From Ochotona curzoniae (lineage: Eukaryota; Chordata; Mammalia; Lagomorpha; Ochotonidae), in the NCBI RefSeq assembly GCF_017591425.1, contig NW_024465885.1:34418501-34482500 (forward strand): 64,000 nt of DNA. Direction: 5' to 3'. Below the pieces are notes generated by a model. The model was not told the DNA's origin. It searched no databases and saw nothing but the letters and a program-made list of their open reading frames with translations. Made by a program: the position numbers and the translations under genes. Of this stretch, positions 46,641 through 58,439 are shown piece by piece; within the stretch, counting starts at the first letter, position 1, and each line of letters starts with the position of its first letter.

Positions 46641-47574
46641 ACCTTAGTTGAAACTGGAATGGACAGAGAGCTACCTGCTCTGATATGAATGTTACTGATG
46701 CCTTCCATGAATTCTTAAATAAACTGACTCAGTTATTGTTATAACTCTGTTTTTACTTCCGGAGATGAGCTGCTAATATATGTATTAATCTTAAATATGT
46801 TTAATCCAGAAGTTAATGTAATATTCCTAATAAGTATAACCACAACATGGATGGTGCACACATTATCTCCCTTGCTTTGTGTTTTGCAATTTGTTAAACT
46901 CAAGCCATGAATTTATCAAACTCTCCATTTTTTGAGCATTCAGGACACTTGTCAGTTATTTTTCCTTATTAGTATCCAGGGATCAAATGACCAATGTTGA
47001 GTTGTAATAGTAGATGTGATCAATATCAAGTTTAAGAGACTAGATTGAGTCTCTTAATAGGTAGTTAATATTTTCACACTTTTACGTGGTTTTTCCTATT
47101 GTCTCACAGATATTTGAAATAAGTTTAATGAACTCATCCTGAAGTTTGTCCAGTGCCCTAGGAGATATATATATCTGAGTCAAGAATCTTAAAACACATT
47201 TGGTAAACTCATTGTTGTCTTACACTTGTTCTCAATAAACTTGATTCATTGTATTAATTTTTCTTATCAATTGGTTTTAATCCCTTTCCCAAATTGCAGA
47301 GAAAATGGAAGTAAAACAACAACAATTGCAAACCTAATCTTGTTTCAGTTTGTTTTGAGATCATCTCTTTGAATCATCTGACCTTTGGTCTCTGTTCATT
47401 TTCTACTTCCAGAGTGTCTACTCGTTCTTTCTGCACTTTTGAAAGCAGGAATTATATCCTAAACTTTAAACTTTAGACATCTGAGATTGGGATTTGTTCT
47501 CACAATCAAGAATCCACTTAGGACAATTGCATCCTATCTTGGAGTGCCTAGAAGAGATTATGGGCCTTGACTGA
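46641..47574. other. AT-rich sequence, no recognised feature
   Basis: Nothing recognised. Confidence 0.5.
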
Positions 47575-47770
47575 AAACTCCAGTTCCTTGCTATTCCACA
47601 CCCTGTGAGGAAAGAGATGCTAACTCCAGTAGTTCATATCTGTCACTTGTTTGTAAGAGGTGGATTGATTTCCAGGCTCCAGATTTCAACACTGTGCCAC
47701 CTGGCTGCTGCAGGTGTTTAAGGACATAACCAGTCCACGATAGCTCTCAATCTGCCTCTGTTGCCCTAAC
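47575..47770 (+). repeat. CSINE, old fragment
   Basis: 'ccaggctccagatttcaaca' and 'gcaggtgtttaaggacataa', then 'ctctcaatctgcctctgttg', match the 3' half of an old SINE in order. Confidence 0.5.
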
Positions 47771-48039
47771 TTTATTTTTTTTTTAAATTATATTTCATTA
47801 CTGAGGTATAAGTGATCCATGCTCACCATTTCCTGTCTGATTCTAAGCTTTCCTTGTTGTTCTCTATGTATTCTAGATTTTTTTTGTTGTTTGTTTGTTT
47901 GTCTCTTTGTTTTGAGGGGTTTCTGGTAGGAGAAAGAGCAAGTACTCCTGAACAAGGTACCAAAGATTTCCCTGCACACCACTCCTATAACAGCTATGCA
48001 CCTCAATTGTTGAAATGTCAATGGAGTAGTCACAGGATG

Positions 48040-48415
48040 TGGTTAAGAACTTGCATTATTTACAATATATTGTTTATTCAATACTATGTCAATTAGTACC
48101 ATAATGCTGTATACTGTTGCTGATGTTATGTTGGGGCTTTTGATTGATTGGGGTTTTACTCTTTTGCCTCTACCTTCAGACCAGGGAAGGTCTCCCCAAG
48201 AAACCATCGAACTTATCTGGACTATAAGATGTTGGACTCTATGCTTGGTATATGCTTACAAGGAAGGAATCTCAACTGCACTTGAATTGTGGTTATGCAG
48301 CAAGGTGGAGGAACCCACCATAGAAGAAGGGTTATGGGAGGGGTGGGAGGAACCCCAGTACTTAGGGAACTGTGTCACATAATACAATATTATGAATAAT
48401 AAAAAAAATTAAAAA
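48040..48415 (+). mobile_element. L1 3' UTR, 5'-truncated
   Basis: Aligns co-linearly with 59.21-59.57 kb: 'gaacttgcattatttacaat', 'gaaggtctccccaagaaacc', 'gcaaggtggaggaacccacc', the G-rich block and an 'aataataaaaaaaatt' tail. Confidence 0.9.
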
Positions 48416-48465
48416 AAGAATTAAATTTGAGTATTTACATTTGAGGGAGATACTGTGGCTTAATG

Positions 48466-48826
48466 TGTGAGGGTCCCTTGGCCAGCAAGTCAAACCCAGA
48501 CACTCGTTGTCTTTGTAGAACCTTTATTGCAGAGAAGACACAGCAAAACCGGCTCGCAGCAGCCGCGCAGCAGCCACAGCATCCCGAGGCACTCTCTCCC
48601 CCTTCCTGTTTCTCCGGCTCCCTTATATTGGGTAACACGGCCAATCAGCGTAAAGGTCACCTCTGCAAGCAGCAGGCAGGCCAATCCTCACACAGATCAT
48701 GCTCTGTCCACAAGGCATCCACGCACCCCTGGGCCAATCACAACAGACTTCCTGAAACTTGTTTTTCTACCAGAGGAAGCAGCAGTTGGACGCCGTGGTA
48801 GGGTGTGGGCTGCAGGCTCCCTACAT
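48466..48826 (-). mobile_element. Solo LTR of an endogenous retrovirus (361 bp)
   Basis: On the minus strand it begins TGTAGGGAGCC and ends GGGACCCTCACA, the TG...CA form of an LTR. Flanked by an exact 6-bp target-site duplication TTAATG (48460-48465 and 48827-48832). Visible promoter parts in U3: ATTGG (inverted CCAAT) motifs at 48734-48738, 48681-48685 and 48641-48645, and a TATAAG box at about 48622-48627. A polyadenylation signal AATAAA is at 48523-48528, followed by a U5-like region. No internal viral gene sequence is next to it, so it is a recombined solo LTR. A 6-bp duplication is typical of class II (betaretrovirus-like) ERVs; the family name is unknown to me. The open frames of about 112-120 codons inside it are incidental. 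Confidence 0.9.
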
Positions 48827-48832
48827 TAATGA

Positions 48833-49290
48833 AATCAACATCACAGATATTATTAGAAAGGACTTGGTGCTTTCAGTTTCATGTGATAGATATTGAATTG
48901 AAGGATTTAGAGGTTGTGTAGGATTTTCCAACTGATTAGTTAAGTGTAAGCATAAATGTTATCAATGTTGAGGCTTCTGACTTATGGAAAATATTTCTCT
49001 CTCTCCATTTCTCTTACACTTGCATAATTCTTCCCCAGAGTATCTCATTGTCAAGGGAAGTGTCCTGCACATGTCTTGTCATATTCACTGTACATACAGT
49101 TCATACTTTTCAGCTATTGTAACATAATATATACATGTAAATATATATAGATATTTAATTCTGACTTTCCTTCTCTTGTATGATGAAATAAAACTTGTTA
49201 TGTATAATGTTCTTGTATCCTTGAACTCCCCAAAATTATAGATTAGTTTTCAGAAAAATTATTAAACATTTAGTCAGTTTTTCTTAATAG
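48833..49290. other. AT-rich sequence, no recognised feature
   Basis: Short (TA)n-like patches at about 49128-49155. No gene. Confidence 0.55.
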
Positions 49291-49299
49291 TCAAATATG

Positions 49300-49626
49300 G
49301 GGCCCGGCGCAGTGGCACAGTGGTTAAGGTCCTCACCTTGCATGCCCGGGATCACATATGGACACCGGTTCTAATCCTGGCAGCTCCACTTCCCATCCAG
49401 CTCCCTGCCTGTGGCCTAGGAAAGCAGTCGAGGACGGCCCAAAGCTTTGGGACCCTGCACCCGCGTGGGAGACCTGGAAGAGTCTCCTGGCTTTGATCGG
49501 CATAGCATCGGCCGTTGCACTCACTTGGGGAGTGAATCATCGGACGGAAGATCTTCCTCTCTGTCTCTCCTCTCTGTATATCTGACTTTCCAATAAAAAA
49601 AAATAAAATAAATCTTTAAAAAATAA
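49300..49626 (+). repeat. CSINE, young, full length
   Basis: gggcccggcgcagtggcaca head, tail aataaatctttaaaaaata. Target-site duplication tcaaatatg at 49291-49299 and 49627-49635. Confidence 0.96.
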
Positions 49627-49635
49627 TCAAATATG

Positions 49636-50128
49636 ATTTCTATGAATGAGATAAAATTTCATCATTTTAATACAGATTAATGGAATTAGTTTTTTTAAAT
49701 TTGCTGGCTAAAATGTGTAGCACCTGATGAGAATAAATACTATTTCAGTGAAAAATAACTGACCATTAATTTCACCTTTGACTGTGTTAGCTATACATTG
49801 TACATGCACTCATGTACTAATTGTTTGATGTTGATATAACAAATTAACATAAATTCGTTCTATCTAAGTAGCAAAGAGTTGTTATCTTGGTCTAAATTTC
49901 TTTTTGCATATTTTTGTGTGGTAACAGCTAATCTGTCTTTAAAAATTTTTTGCATTTATAGTCACAAAAGATGATAAACTCAAAGTTACTATTCTTACAG
50001 AATATTAGATGTATCCTCTGCAATCCTCTAAATTCTTGTCAAGCTATGATCTGTTTCTTCCATGTTTGGTGTAATTCTCCAATGGAGAATTCAGTGTTAT
50101 GATTTTATTAAAAAAAACTTGTAAAATC
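49636..50128. other. AT-rich sequence, no recognised feature
   Basis: Nothing recognised. Confidence 0.55.
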
Positions 50129-50139
50129 AAACTTGTAAT

Positions 50140-50472
50140 GTATTTTTAAGATTTACTCATTTTTTTATTGGAAAGGCAGAAAAGTAGAGATGAGAAGAGA
50201 CAGAGCAGAAAATCTTCTGTCTGATGATTTATTCCCAAGTGGCTGCAACGGCCAAAGCTGAGTCAATCTGAAGCCAGGAGCCAGGAACTTCTTTCAGGTC
50301 TTCCACATGGTTGTACAGTCCCAAGGCTTTGGGATGTTCTTGACTGCTTTCCCAGGCCAGAAACAGGGAGCTAGATGGAAAGTGGGGCCAGTGAGATTAG
50401 AACCCGCATTCATATGGGATCCCAGTGTGTGTATGGTAATGACTTTAGCTGCTACACTATCGTGCAGGGCCC
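50140..50472 (-). repeat. CSINE, full length
   Basis: Reversed SINE, head atcgtgcagggccc. Target duplication aaacttgtaat (50129-50139) / aaactgctaat (50473-50483). Confidence 0.93.
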
Positions 50473-50745
50473 AAACTGCTAATATTTTAACAGATACAAA
50501 ACATTCAGTCTATTTCTAAATCTGAAAAAAAATCATACTGGATTTTATTTTGTTCAAAAATTGGATATTTTGAGATTATTTTGTTAAGTGTATTTCAATC
50601 ACATTGTTCATGATCATCTCCAAATGTCCTTAGGTATCCATAGATTTACTGTTTGTTTTCCCTTAGAGGATTTACTTAGTTTTTATTTATTTATTTTTTT
50701 AATTACTGGTTCCTCATTTTGGTGATTTATTGCATCTGCCTTTGT

Positions 50746-51105
50746 TTTTTTTTTTTTTTTTAAGAACTTTGGGTAGAAATTCATCAATTTCTATTTATTT
50801 AGATGAAATGCGTAGTTACAGAGAGAAAAGGTGAAAAAGAGAATGCTATTCCATCTGCTGCTTAAATCCATAAAAGTCTGCAAAGCCCACGGCTGGGTCA
50901 GGCCAAAACCAGAAGCCAGACAATTCATCCAGGTTTCCCATGTTAGTGCAGAGGTTGCAAACGCTTAGTGATTTGGCTGTTCTCCCATACCTTTTGCAGG
51001 GAGTTGCTCCAAAGGGAAACACACAGCACTCAAACTACCAACCAATCTGGGAAGTTAGTGTTGCGACTGGCATCTTTATTCATTCTGCTATGACACCAGG
51101 CCCCA
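50746..51105 (-). repeat. CSINE, old, full length
   Basis: T-run at 50746-50761, 'ccatctgctgcttaaatcca', 'tctgctatgacaccaggccc' head. Diverged. Confidence 0.8.
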
Positions 51106-51219
51106 AATTTCTCAGCTTTGTTGTTGTAACAGATTCCACAAATTTAGACCTATTGTGCTTTGATCTTTACCATGTTCAAAATAGTTCTCAATTTCACTTT
51201 AGATTTTTGTTTTTGTTGT

Positions 51220-51446
51220 TTTTTTTAAAGATTTATTTATTTATTCGTTTATTTAAAGCTTAGATATACAAAAAGGCGGAGAGAGGGAAAGATCTTCTGT
51301 CCGATGAACCACTCCCAAGTGACCTCGTCTGTGCCTCCTACGCAGGGGCAGGGTCCCAAGGCTTTGGGCCATGCTTGACTGCTTTTCTAGGCCATAAGCA
51401 GGGAACTGGATGGGAAGCAGTGTGGACGGGATTAGAACCTGGCGCA
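51220..51446 (-). repeat. CSINE, head-truncated
   Basis: Reversed SINE stopping at the B box (gggattagaacctggcgc). The A box and extreme head are missing, as in an incomplete reverse transcript. A middle segment ('gcaacggccgatgc' equivalent) is also shortened. Confidence 0.88.
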
Positions 51447-52498
51447 AGGAATTTAGACACTCTTGGAAAAGTTTTTATGAAGGGTGAGCAAATGAATCTG
51501 AAAGATTAGGGAAGGGAAAACACCTGTCTGAGGGTCCAGGAGATGGGGTAAAAGGGGAGGCATAGAGACATCAAGGTTTGGGGGAGGATCTTTGGTGTTT
51601 AGATGTTCCCTGACAACTCCTGTTCTTGGCAGGTACCTGAGGGGAAGACATTCACCATCAGAGGTCTCTCAACCAGGAAATGGCTGGGCAGTCCCTGGCC
51701 ATTCGAAGTGTTCATCTTCATTTTTTTTGATACACTGAATTACTTAGAAAGCCTTATTTTTTTTTATGAGCCATACTTTTTCAATACTAATTCTGTTGTA
51801 GTCAGAAATATTCCCTTTTTAACTTAATGTGACTTGATTCTACAGCAAGACATGGAAGTAATAGGGCAGATAAAGCATTATAATGTGAGATATTTCAATG
51901 CTATGCAATTTGCAATGAGTTTCAGATTTTGAGCAGACACTGGGAAAAAAAATAATAAAACAGCATCCATTGCGATGGCAATAAGACTTAGATAAAGATG
52001 ACACATCCTGAAGTAGAATGTGGCCAATACAGCCAAACATCAAAACAAGTGAATCTTTAATTTTATGTAGACTGTGTATATTCCAGGAATGTTTTATGTT
52101 TCAGTTTTTACTTCAGCTTTCTGTGTGTCGGCTATCCACGCAGCATTTTATATAATGTTAGCTTAGTGTTACAATTCATAAATTTTCAGTTCAGTTTCAT
52201 TTAATGAACTCTTTTACCAATTCACTAACTTTTAGTATCAAACGTATAAATACATGCATGTTTTAATATAAGTGCAGGCACAGCGCTAGATTAATACACA
52301 TTTTATCAGCTTTATAAGACTTCTAGTTGTAAAATTGATATTTTTTGTTTGTTATGGATTATATATTATAACTGCATTGGAATTTCGTATTGTTTTCCAT
52401 TGAAAATGCATAACTCTCTAATAATCCTAACTTAAAAATGACATTTCATTGCTTTACAAAGCTGGTTGAAGGAACTGCTGCAAAAAAATTACAAAACA
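51447..52498. other. Unassigned sequence
   Basis: 51450-51720 is G-rich and purine-rich and could be an old LTR piece, but has no diagnostic ends. The rest is AT-rich. Confidence 0.4.
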
Positions 52499-52630
52499 GG
52501 GCCCCGCACGATAGGCTTGTGGCTAATTCCTCGCCTTGCATGCTCCCAGGATCCCATATGGGCAGCAGTTCTAATCCTGGTGGCCGCTTCCTCTTCAGCT
52601 CTCTGCTTGTGGCCTGGGAAAGCAGTTGAG
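52499..52630 (+). repeat. CSINE 5' half only (3'-truncated)
   Basis: Head gggccccgcacgataggctt, 'ttctaatcctggtggccgct', 'gcctgggaaagcagttgag', then an abrupt end with no poly-A. 3'-truncation is atypical for retroposition and points to a later deletion. Confidence 0.9.
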
Positions 52631-53534
52631 ACTCTGAAAAATGAGATGCACTATTTTATTCATTAAAATTGTCTAAGATGCATTGCTTTATTAAGATGCC
52701 CTGATTCTCAGTTAATAAGTCTATATTTTGCTTATCAACAACATATATAGTAGATTTGTCAACTTTAAATTGCTTTCTATTTGACAGATGTAATGAAAAT
52801 GTATAATGACATAATCATGGGATTTCATCTCTTGGGAGACATAATTAGTCACTACCTACACTGAAAACTTGAACAGAAAAAAAAATTACACAACACATAA
52901 TGAATATAAAGATTTTTAAATAAATAAAATGATTCTTGAATCAACATGAAATAAATGACTTGGTAGAATAACAAAGTAAGCCTATATAGATTATATATTT
53001 TATTATTGAAGCTTTAAATATACTGATGGGGGCGTAACGAAAGTGAATACTCATCTGTGTCAGTCTGTATATATATATTTTGTCAATTCTTCATTTCCGT
53101 GCCTTCTGGAAGAGTTAAGTATAGTCATTTGGTGTCAAATTCGGTCATATAAATTATTTTGACTAATGGTCAGTTAATGATATTTCCACATATCTTTTAG
53201 TTCATTTTTTGTTGTTATAATGGAATATATGAGTTAGGATAATGCATAAAGAAAGAATTATTTAGTTTACAGTTTTGGTTCTTCAAAATTTACAATTTGT
53301 TCAGGCACTGATGAAGGTAAAAGTTTCACAGAGGAAGGCATCAGGATGGCAGGAATACTTGTGGTGAGAAATATGACAACCAGAATGGGGCACAGAGAGA
53401 GTTGCAAAGGTTAACCTTATTTTTATATAAAAAGCCCAGTCTCATTGGAACTAATAGAGATCCCGGGATAATCATGTTAACACCGACTGATAGAAATATC
53501 ACAGTGATTTAATCACCTCGTACAGGTCTAGTTC
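52631..53534. other. AT-rich sequence, no recognised feature
   Basis: Nothing recognised. Confidence 0.55.
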
Positions 53535-53850
53535 CTTTTTAAAAATCTATTTTTGATTCATGTGATAGATACAGGAAGAGAAATCTGTCTTCTGACTCAG
53601 TCCCCAGATGTCCACAAAGCCAGAGTTGGAACAAATCAAACCCAGCAGCCTTGAACATAATTTTATCTCCCACACGGAACCAACCACCCAAGTCGTTACT
53701 TCTCACTTCTCAGGGTGAACGGTTTCAGGAATGAGTACTGAATTAAGGAGACCTCTTGCTCAAATCAGGAACTGCAATATGAGATGTGGCATCACAGGTG
53801 GCTGCCTAACCATGGATCCAGATGCCCATCCTGACCCAGCCAGGACATTT
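53535..53850 (-). repeat. CSINE, ancient
   Basis: Reversed landmarks 'cttctgactcagtccccaga', 'ttggaacaaatcaaacccag', then weak body and head. Diverged. Confidence 0.55.
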
Positions 53851-54079
53851 TCATCATTTTCCAACACGTTAACCTCTAGGTACACACTCAGCAGAATCCA
53901 AAGCACAGTGAGATATTAAAAAAAAAAAATACTCAACTACTGATCAAGGGATGTCTTGATTTCTTGAATCTCAGTAAGTATCAGTGCTTGCTACCTTCAA
54001 ATTTGGAATAAATAGGAATGTGGATCAGAGTGAAATCCAATTTATAGTGTTAATAAGAGTCTGCACAAAAAACCAACAG

Positions 54080-54455
54080 CTGTGCTAGGCATTAGGTATA
54101 TTGGTTAAATTACTGCTTAGGGAATCAACTTCAAATATTGGAGTGTCTTTGTTTTCAGCCACTCTGTTTCCAAAACAGTTGCTTTTAACATACATTCTGA
54201 AAAATCAGCAGATGACCGAGCAAGTACATTTGTCCCTGCCACCTGTGTGCAAGGCTGGATTGACTTTATGGCCACTGTCATTGTGTTAACACACTCCTGA
54301 CTTGTGGTATTTGAGGAGTGAACCGAGAGGTACAAAATCTGTCTCCTTTCTTCTCCCTTTCAATCACTCACTTTCTGTATTTATCTCTATTGCTATCTTC
54401 AGCTCTATTTCTCTGTGTCTCTCACACTGTTACTCTGTCTTTCAAATAAAATTAA
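54080..54455 (+). repeat. CSINE, ancient, full length
   Basis: 'taggcattaggtatattggt' head, 'ctgtgtgcaaggctggattg', 'gtatttgaggagtgaaccga', a long TC-rich tract and 'gtctttcaaataaaattaaa' end. Confidence 0.65.
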
Positions 54456-55179
54456 ATCATATTTTTGGAAAGAATATATAATGTCAATTGTAGTTAACAA
54501 GGAATTTCAGATTGTGTATGTTTGATTATGACAGAAAACTCTAAAATGTCAAAAAACAAACAAAATAAAATCACACCTGTCTTGGAGCCAAGACACTTTC
54601 TCAGTTCTAGTTCCATTAGTAAGACATTATTTAACGCACAAAATACACATATTCAGTAACACATATTTGTTTTCTTAAAATTTTATCTTGTTTATCATTT
54701 TTATGCCTGATCACCAATAACATATTAAAGATTTTATGTCTACTCACAAAGCCTATGCAAACAATCCTCTTGAAGCTACATATATGTTTGTATTGACATG
54801 TACACATTTTGCATTTCCCGTTAAAGAGCTGACACTCTGACTTCATTACAGAGCCTCACAATGAAAACGGAATCTTTCCTAAGATGTACAATATCCTCTG
54901 TATGTTGACCTTGCTCTTCAACTTCTATGTGCCAAGTGAATTTCCCTGAAATTGTTACAAGCATGTTTTGTGTATTGAGGGATGACTTAGCTGAAGACAG
55001 TGAAATAGATATTTTTGTTAATAATAATTATTTTATTCTCTCAGATTGCTTATTAAAATACTGTAACATGTACAGTCTTCAAATAGAGTGACTTCAGAGC
55101 AAAGAGATCTAAAAAAGGTACTGCTGAACAAGATTAACATAATCTAGTGCTACTCCATTTCCAATTCATCTCTCTGATG
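54456..55179. other. AT-rich sequence, no recognised feature
   Basis: Nothing recognised. Confidence 0.55.
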
Positions 55180-55435
55180 TTATATCTGGGAAAGTGGTGG
55201 ATGTGAGAGGTCAGGATGGAGGTCCTGGCTGCCGTCTTCAGTCCGGCTGAGCCCTCGCCTTTGCTGGCTACTGTCTTCAACCCGGCTGAGCCCCGGCCTT
55301 TACAACCACCTAGGAGATGGAATAGTGGATGGAAATCACTTGCTCTCTCTCTTTCTCTCATTCTCGCTGTCTCTCTCTCTCTCCTGCTCTTATTCTTCTT
55401 TTGTACTTCTGCCTTTCAAAAAATTAATATTTTTG
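55180..55435 (+). repeat. CSINE, old, with a 39-bp tandem duplication
   Basis: SINE 3' half: 'tggaggtcctggctgccgtc', TC-rich tract (55341-55383), 'ctgcctttcaaaaaattaat' end. Within it 55225-55263 is repeated at 55264-55302 (ctggctrcygtcttcarycc core). Confidence 0.8.
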
Positions 55436-56423
55436 AAAAAGATTATCAATGACAAACCATATGCTTGTATTCTGTGGTCCCTCTGCTGAAACACATGTTG
55501 CCAGTCTACCCGTGAGAAAATTACCAGTCAAAGCTAAATAGTTTGAAACCCTACATTTTGCCCTCAATTTTGCCATTCTTATCATAATAGCAAAAATATA
55601 ATATGTTACCTTATATATCATTCTAGAATGGGAAGAAGGATTTTAAGTAAAAATTAACTCAGTGAGGTAATCCATGAACTTTAGTTAATAAATATATATT
55701 CACATTGGTTCATTAGTTATGACTAATGCACCACATTACAGAAAATGTCAGCCATAAGATAAATGTGGTTCAGGGTATGTGGAAACTCAATATTGGAATT
55801 GTCTTTTCAACCTTTATGTAAATGTAAAAGTATTATAAGGTGAAAGTTTACCATAAGCAAAAATGCATCTGTAGAGAACTGTTTTTCATTTATGTGAAAA
55901 CTATACTAAATTTTGTGTGAAGGAATTATGGAAATAAAATGGATATAAAATAAAAATATCAAGACATTTGCCCAAATAGCAAACAGGTTCTCTCAAATAA
56001 ACTTAATTTCTTCCAAGCTTAGGGCACCTGGATATCCAAGGATAGACAATACTAAAAATGAGATAAGTGTATCTTATTTTCTTTCTGATATTTCAGTAAA
56101 AAGGAAAGTGAAAAAGAAAGTTAAGCAGAAGTGTCATAATTTAATAATCTGCAAAATTAAGACTGATTATGCTGTCAGAGATAAAAAAATTCAAAATTGT
56201 GTGCATATGCTTGTATATTTTAAAAAATGTAGAAACAATAGGAGTAAAGTTTGGTTTAGTGTGAACACTGTGGTTGCATGGCCAGAAAAAACTGATTGCA
56301 ATGCCTGAATTGGGATGTGATTTTCCCAGATGGTGGCTCAACTCAGGCACAACATCTACCTTCAGTGCCTGAGCTGTAATCACATTGAACTCTTCATATA
56401 TTTAGCAGTGCTTTCTTTTTTAA
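55436..56423. other. AT-rich sequence, no recognised feature
   Basis: No gene or repeat recognised. Confidence 0.55.
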
Positions 56424-56748
56424 AAAGACTTACTTATTTTTATTACAAAATGAGATATACAGAGAGGAGGAGAGACAGAGAGGAAGATCTTCCGTCTGTC
56501 GATTTACTCCCCAAGTGAGTGCAACGGCTGGTGCTATGCCGATCTGAAGCCAGGAGTCAGGAACTCCTTCCGGGTCTTCCACATGGGTGCTGGACCCCAA
56601 AGCTTTGGGCCATCCTCGACTGCTTTCCTAGGCTACAAGCAGGGAACTGAATGGGAAGCAGGGGCGTTGGGATTAGAACCGGTGCCTACATGGGATCCTG
56701 GCACGTTCAAGGTGAGGACTTTAATCACTACGCTATCTCGCTGGGCTC
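56424..56748 (-). repeat. CSINE, full length
   Basis: Reversed SINE, 'attacaaaatgagatataca' to the head 'atctcgctgggctc'. Confidence 0.92.
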
Positions 56749-56774
56749 TGTAAATCATACTTTGCAATAACACT

Positions 56775-57558
56775 TGAAGAATCCTGATGATAAAAACATG
56801 GAAGAATGTCACTGAAATGAGTCAATCACAAAAGAACAAATACCATATATTCTCTCTTAAGTAAGGAAACGAACATGGAAAATGTAGCTTCAATAGTCTA
56901 ATCCATACTGCTTTTTGACTGTTTGCTTTTTTGCCTGTATCCCATGTGTCTTGATATTTTTTATTTCAGTTGGGTTCATTTCAAATAATCTCTTTTCTCT
57001 AGTTGAATTCATCAGGGGCTCATGAATTATACGGTGGCATCGTTTTCCCCAAGAGACTTCTTTGCTTCCTTTTTGTCACTCGTGTTCGTTACTCAGTGGA
57101 GGATTTTTTTTTCTCATGGTACTGTAATTTGTTGTTGATGTTGTTATTGCTGTTGTTGCAGCTGTTCTAACTTATACCAGTTGTTGACCTTGTTTCGTGG
57201 CCTCTCACTTACGGTAATGTATAGTGATGGAGTACTGGGGTCTATCATATACAGACGTGGGGGGTATAATGGAACGTGCATCCCTGCATCCAGACGAAAG
57301 ATGGAATCCCAATGAAAATGCTCGACATTTGTAGACAATAGGTTGCTGGACTGTCTGACATTGTCTGTACCAACAATGTCGGGGGTACAGTTAAATAAGA
57401 GACTGATAGAATTATGATTCGTTATGAAGGACTACATTATTGCAACAAAATGGGAAAACTCTGACGGTGGGTGGGAGTTTGGGGGGAAATCCCAGACAAA
57501 ACAAAATTATACCACACAATTCAAAATCCAAAATAAAAATTTATTAAAAAAAAAAAAA
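56775..57558 (+). mobile_element. L1 3' end: last ORF2 codons plus 3' UTR
   Basis: 'aaatgagtcaatcacaaaag' begins the eroded end of ORF2 (MSESQK-like) at about 56815, followed by a 3' UTR co-linear with 31.17-31.79 kb, the GTT/TTG repeat (57128-57160), the G-rich block near 57480 and an A14 tail at 57545-57560. The segment may begin before the SINE at 56424. Confidence 0.85.
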
Positions 57559-57565
57559 AACTTGG

Positions 57566-57880
57566 AAGAACGGGCGTGACCTGGTGGCTAAAGTCCTCGC
57601 CTTGAACACCAGGATCCCATATGGGAGCAGGTTCTAGTCCCAGAAGCTCCACTTCCCATCCTGCTCCCTGCTTGTTTCCTGGGAAATCAGTCAAAGATGG
57701 CCTGAAGCCTTGGGACCCTGAAGCCACTTGGGAGACCCAGAAAGAAGTTCCTGGCTCCTGGCTTCGGATTGGCACAGCACCAGCCATTGTGGTCACTTGG
57801 GGAGTGAACCATCAGACGGAAGATCTTTCTGTCCCTCCTCGTCTCTGCGTATCTGACTTTACGATAAAACTAAATAAATC
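57566..57880 (+). repeat. CSINE, full length, next to an L1 poly-A
   Basis: Begins within a few bases of the L1 poly-A end, head 'gaacgggcgtgacctggtgg', tail 'aaactaaataaatctttt' followed by a (TTTG)n run to about 57900. Confidence 0.93.
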
Positions 57881-57900
57881 TTTTGTTTGTTTGTTTGTTT

Positions 57901-58439
57901 AAATGGAAAGAAATCTGTTTTATTTATTTTTTTTTATTTTGTGGCTGCAAAGCATCCTGTAACGTATGTATGAACAGGATTCAAATGAAATACAGATATT
58001 CAAGATGTAGTATTCAATATTTTAGGAATGTATATGCTGATCACATTATCAAATCAATAGTGTGCTAAGTCATAATCAATAAGATTAATTTTCTTAAATA
58101 CTCTACTCTTAATTTCAGGATCAAAATAAACCCACTTAGTTATTCACTTTATTCTTGTAATTTATTCTAGACCCAACCTAGATAAGTAATGGGTAATTCT
58201 CTTAGAAATGTGTAATAAATACAGAACAGATTCAGTACATAAATGTGTTTGTGAATTTCGCTGTAGCAAAATGTTGACCAGTCTCTCTTGACATCAATCA
58301 ATACACAAGAGATGAGAGCTGGTAGATAGAAGTGATATGTTTATCACAGTGGCCTCCTGTGGGAGCGTAGAAATCATCTTCCAAAATACACTCTTCCTGA
58401 AAGGAGCAAGCTACTTTCCTAATAAACGGGCCTCAAATG
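57901..58439. other. AT-rich sequence, no recognised feature
   Basis: Nothing recognised. Confidence 0.55.

Noticed and set aside
48463..48829. Overlapping open frames of 112 and 120 codons
   Set aside because: They lie entirely in the solo LTR and read through promoter and poly-A signals; no coding evidence.
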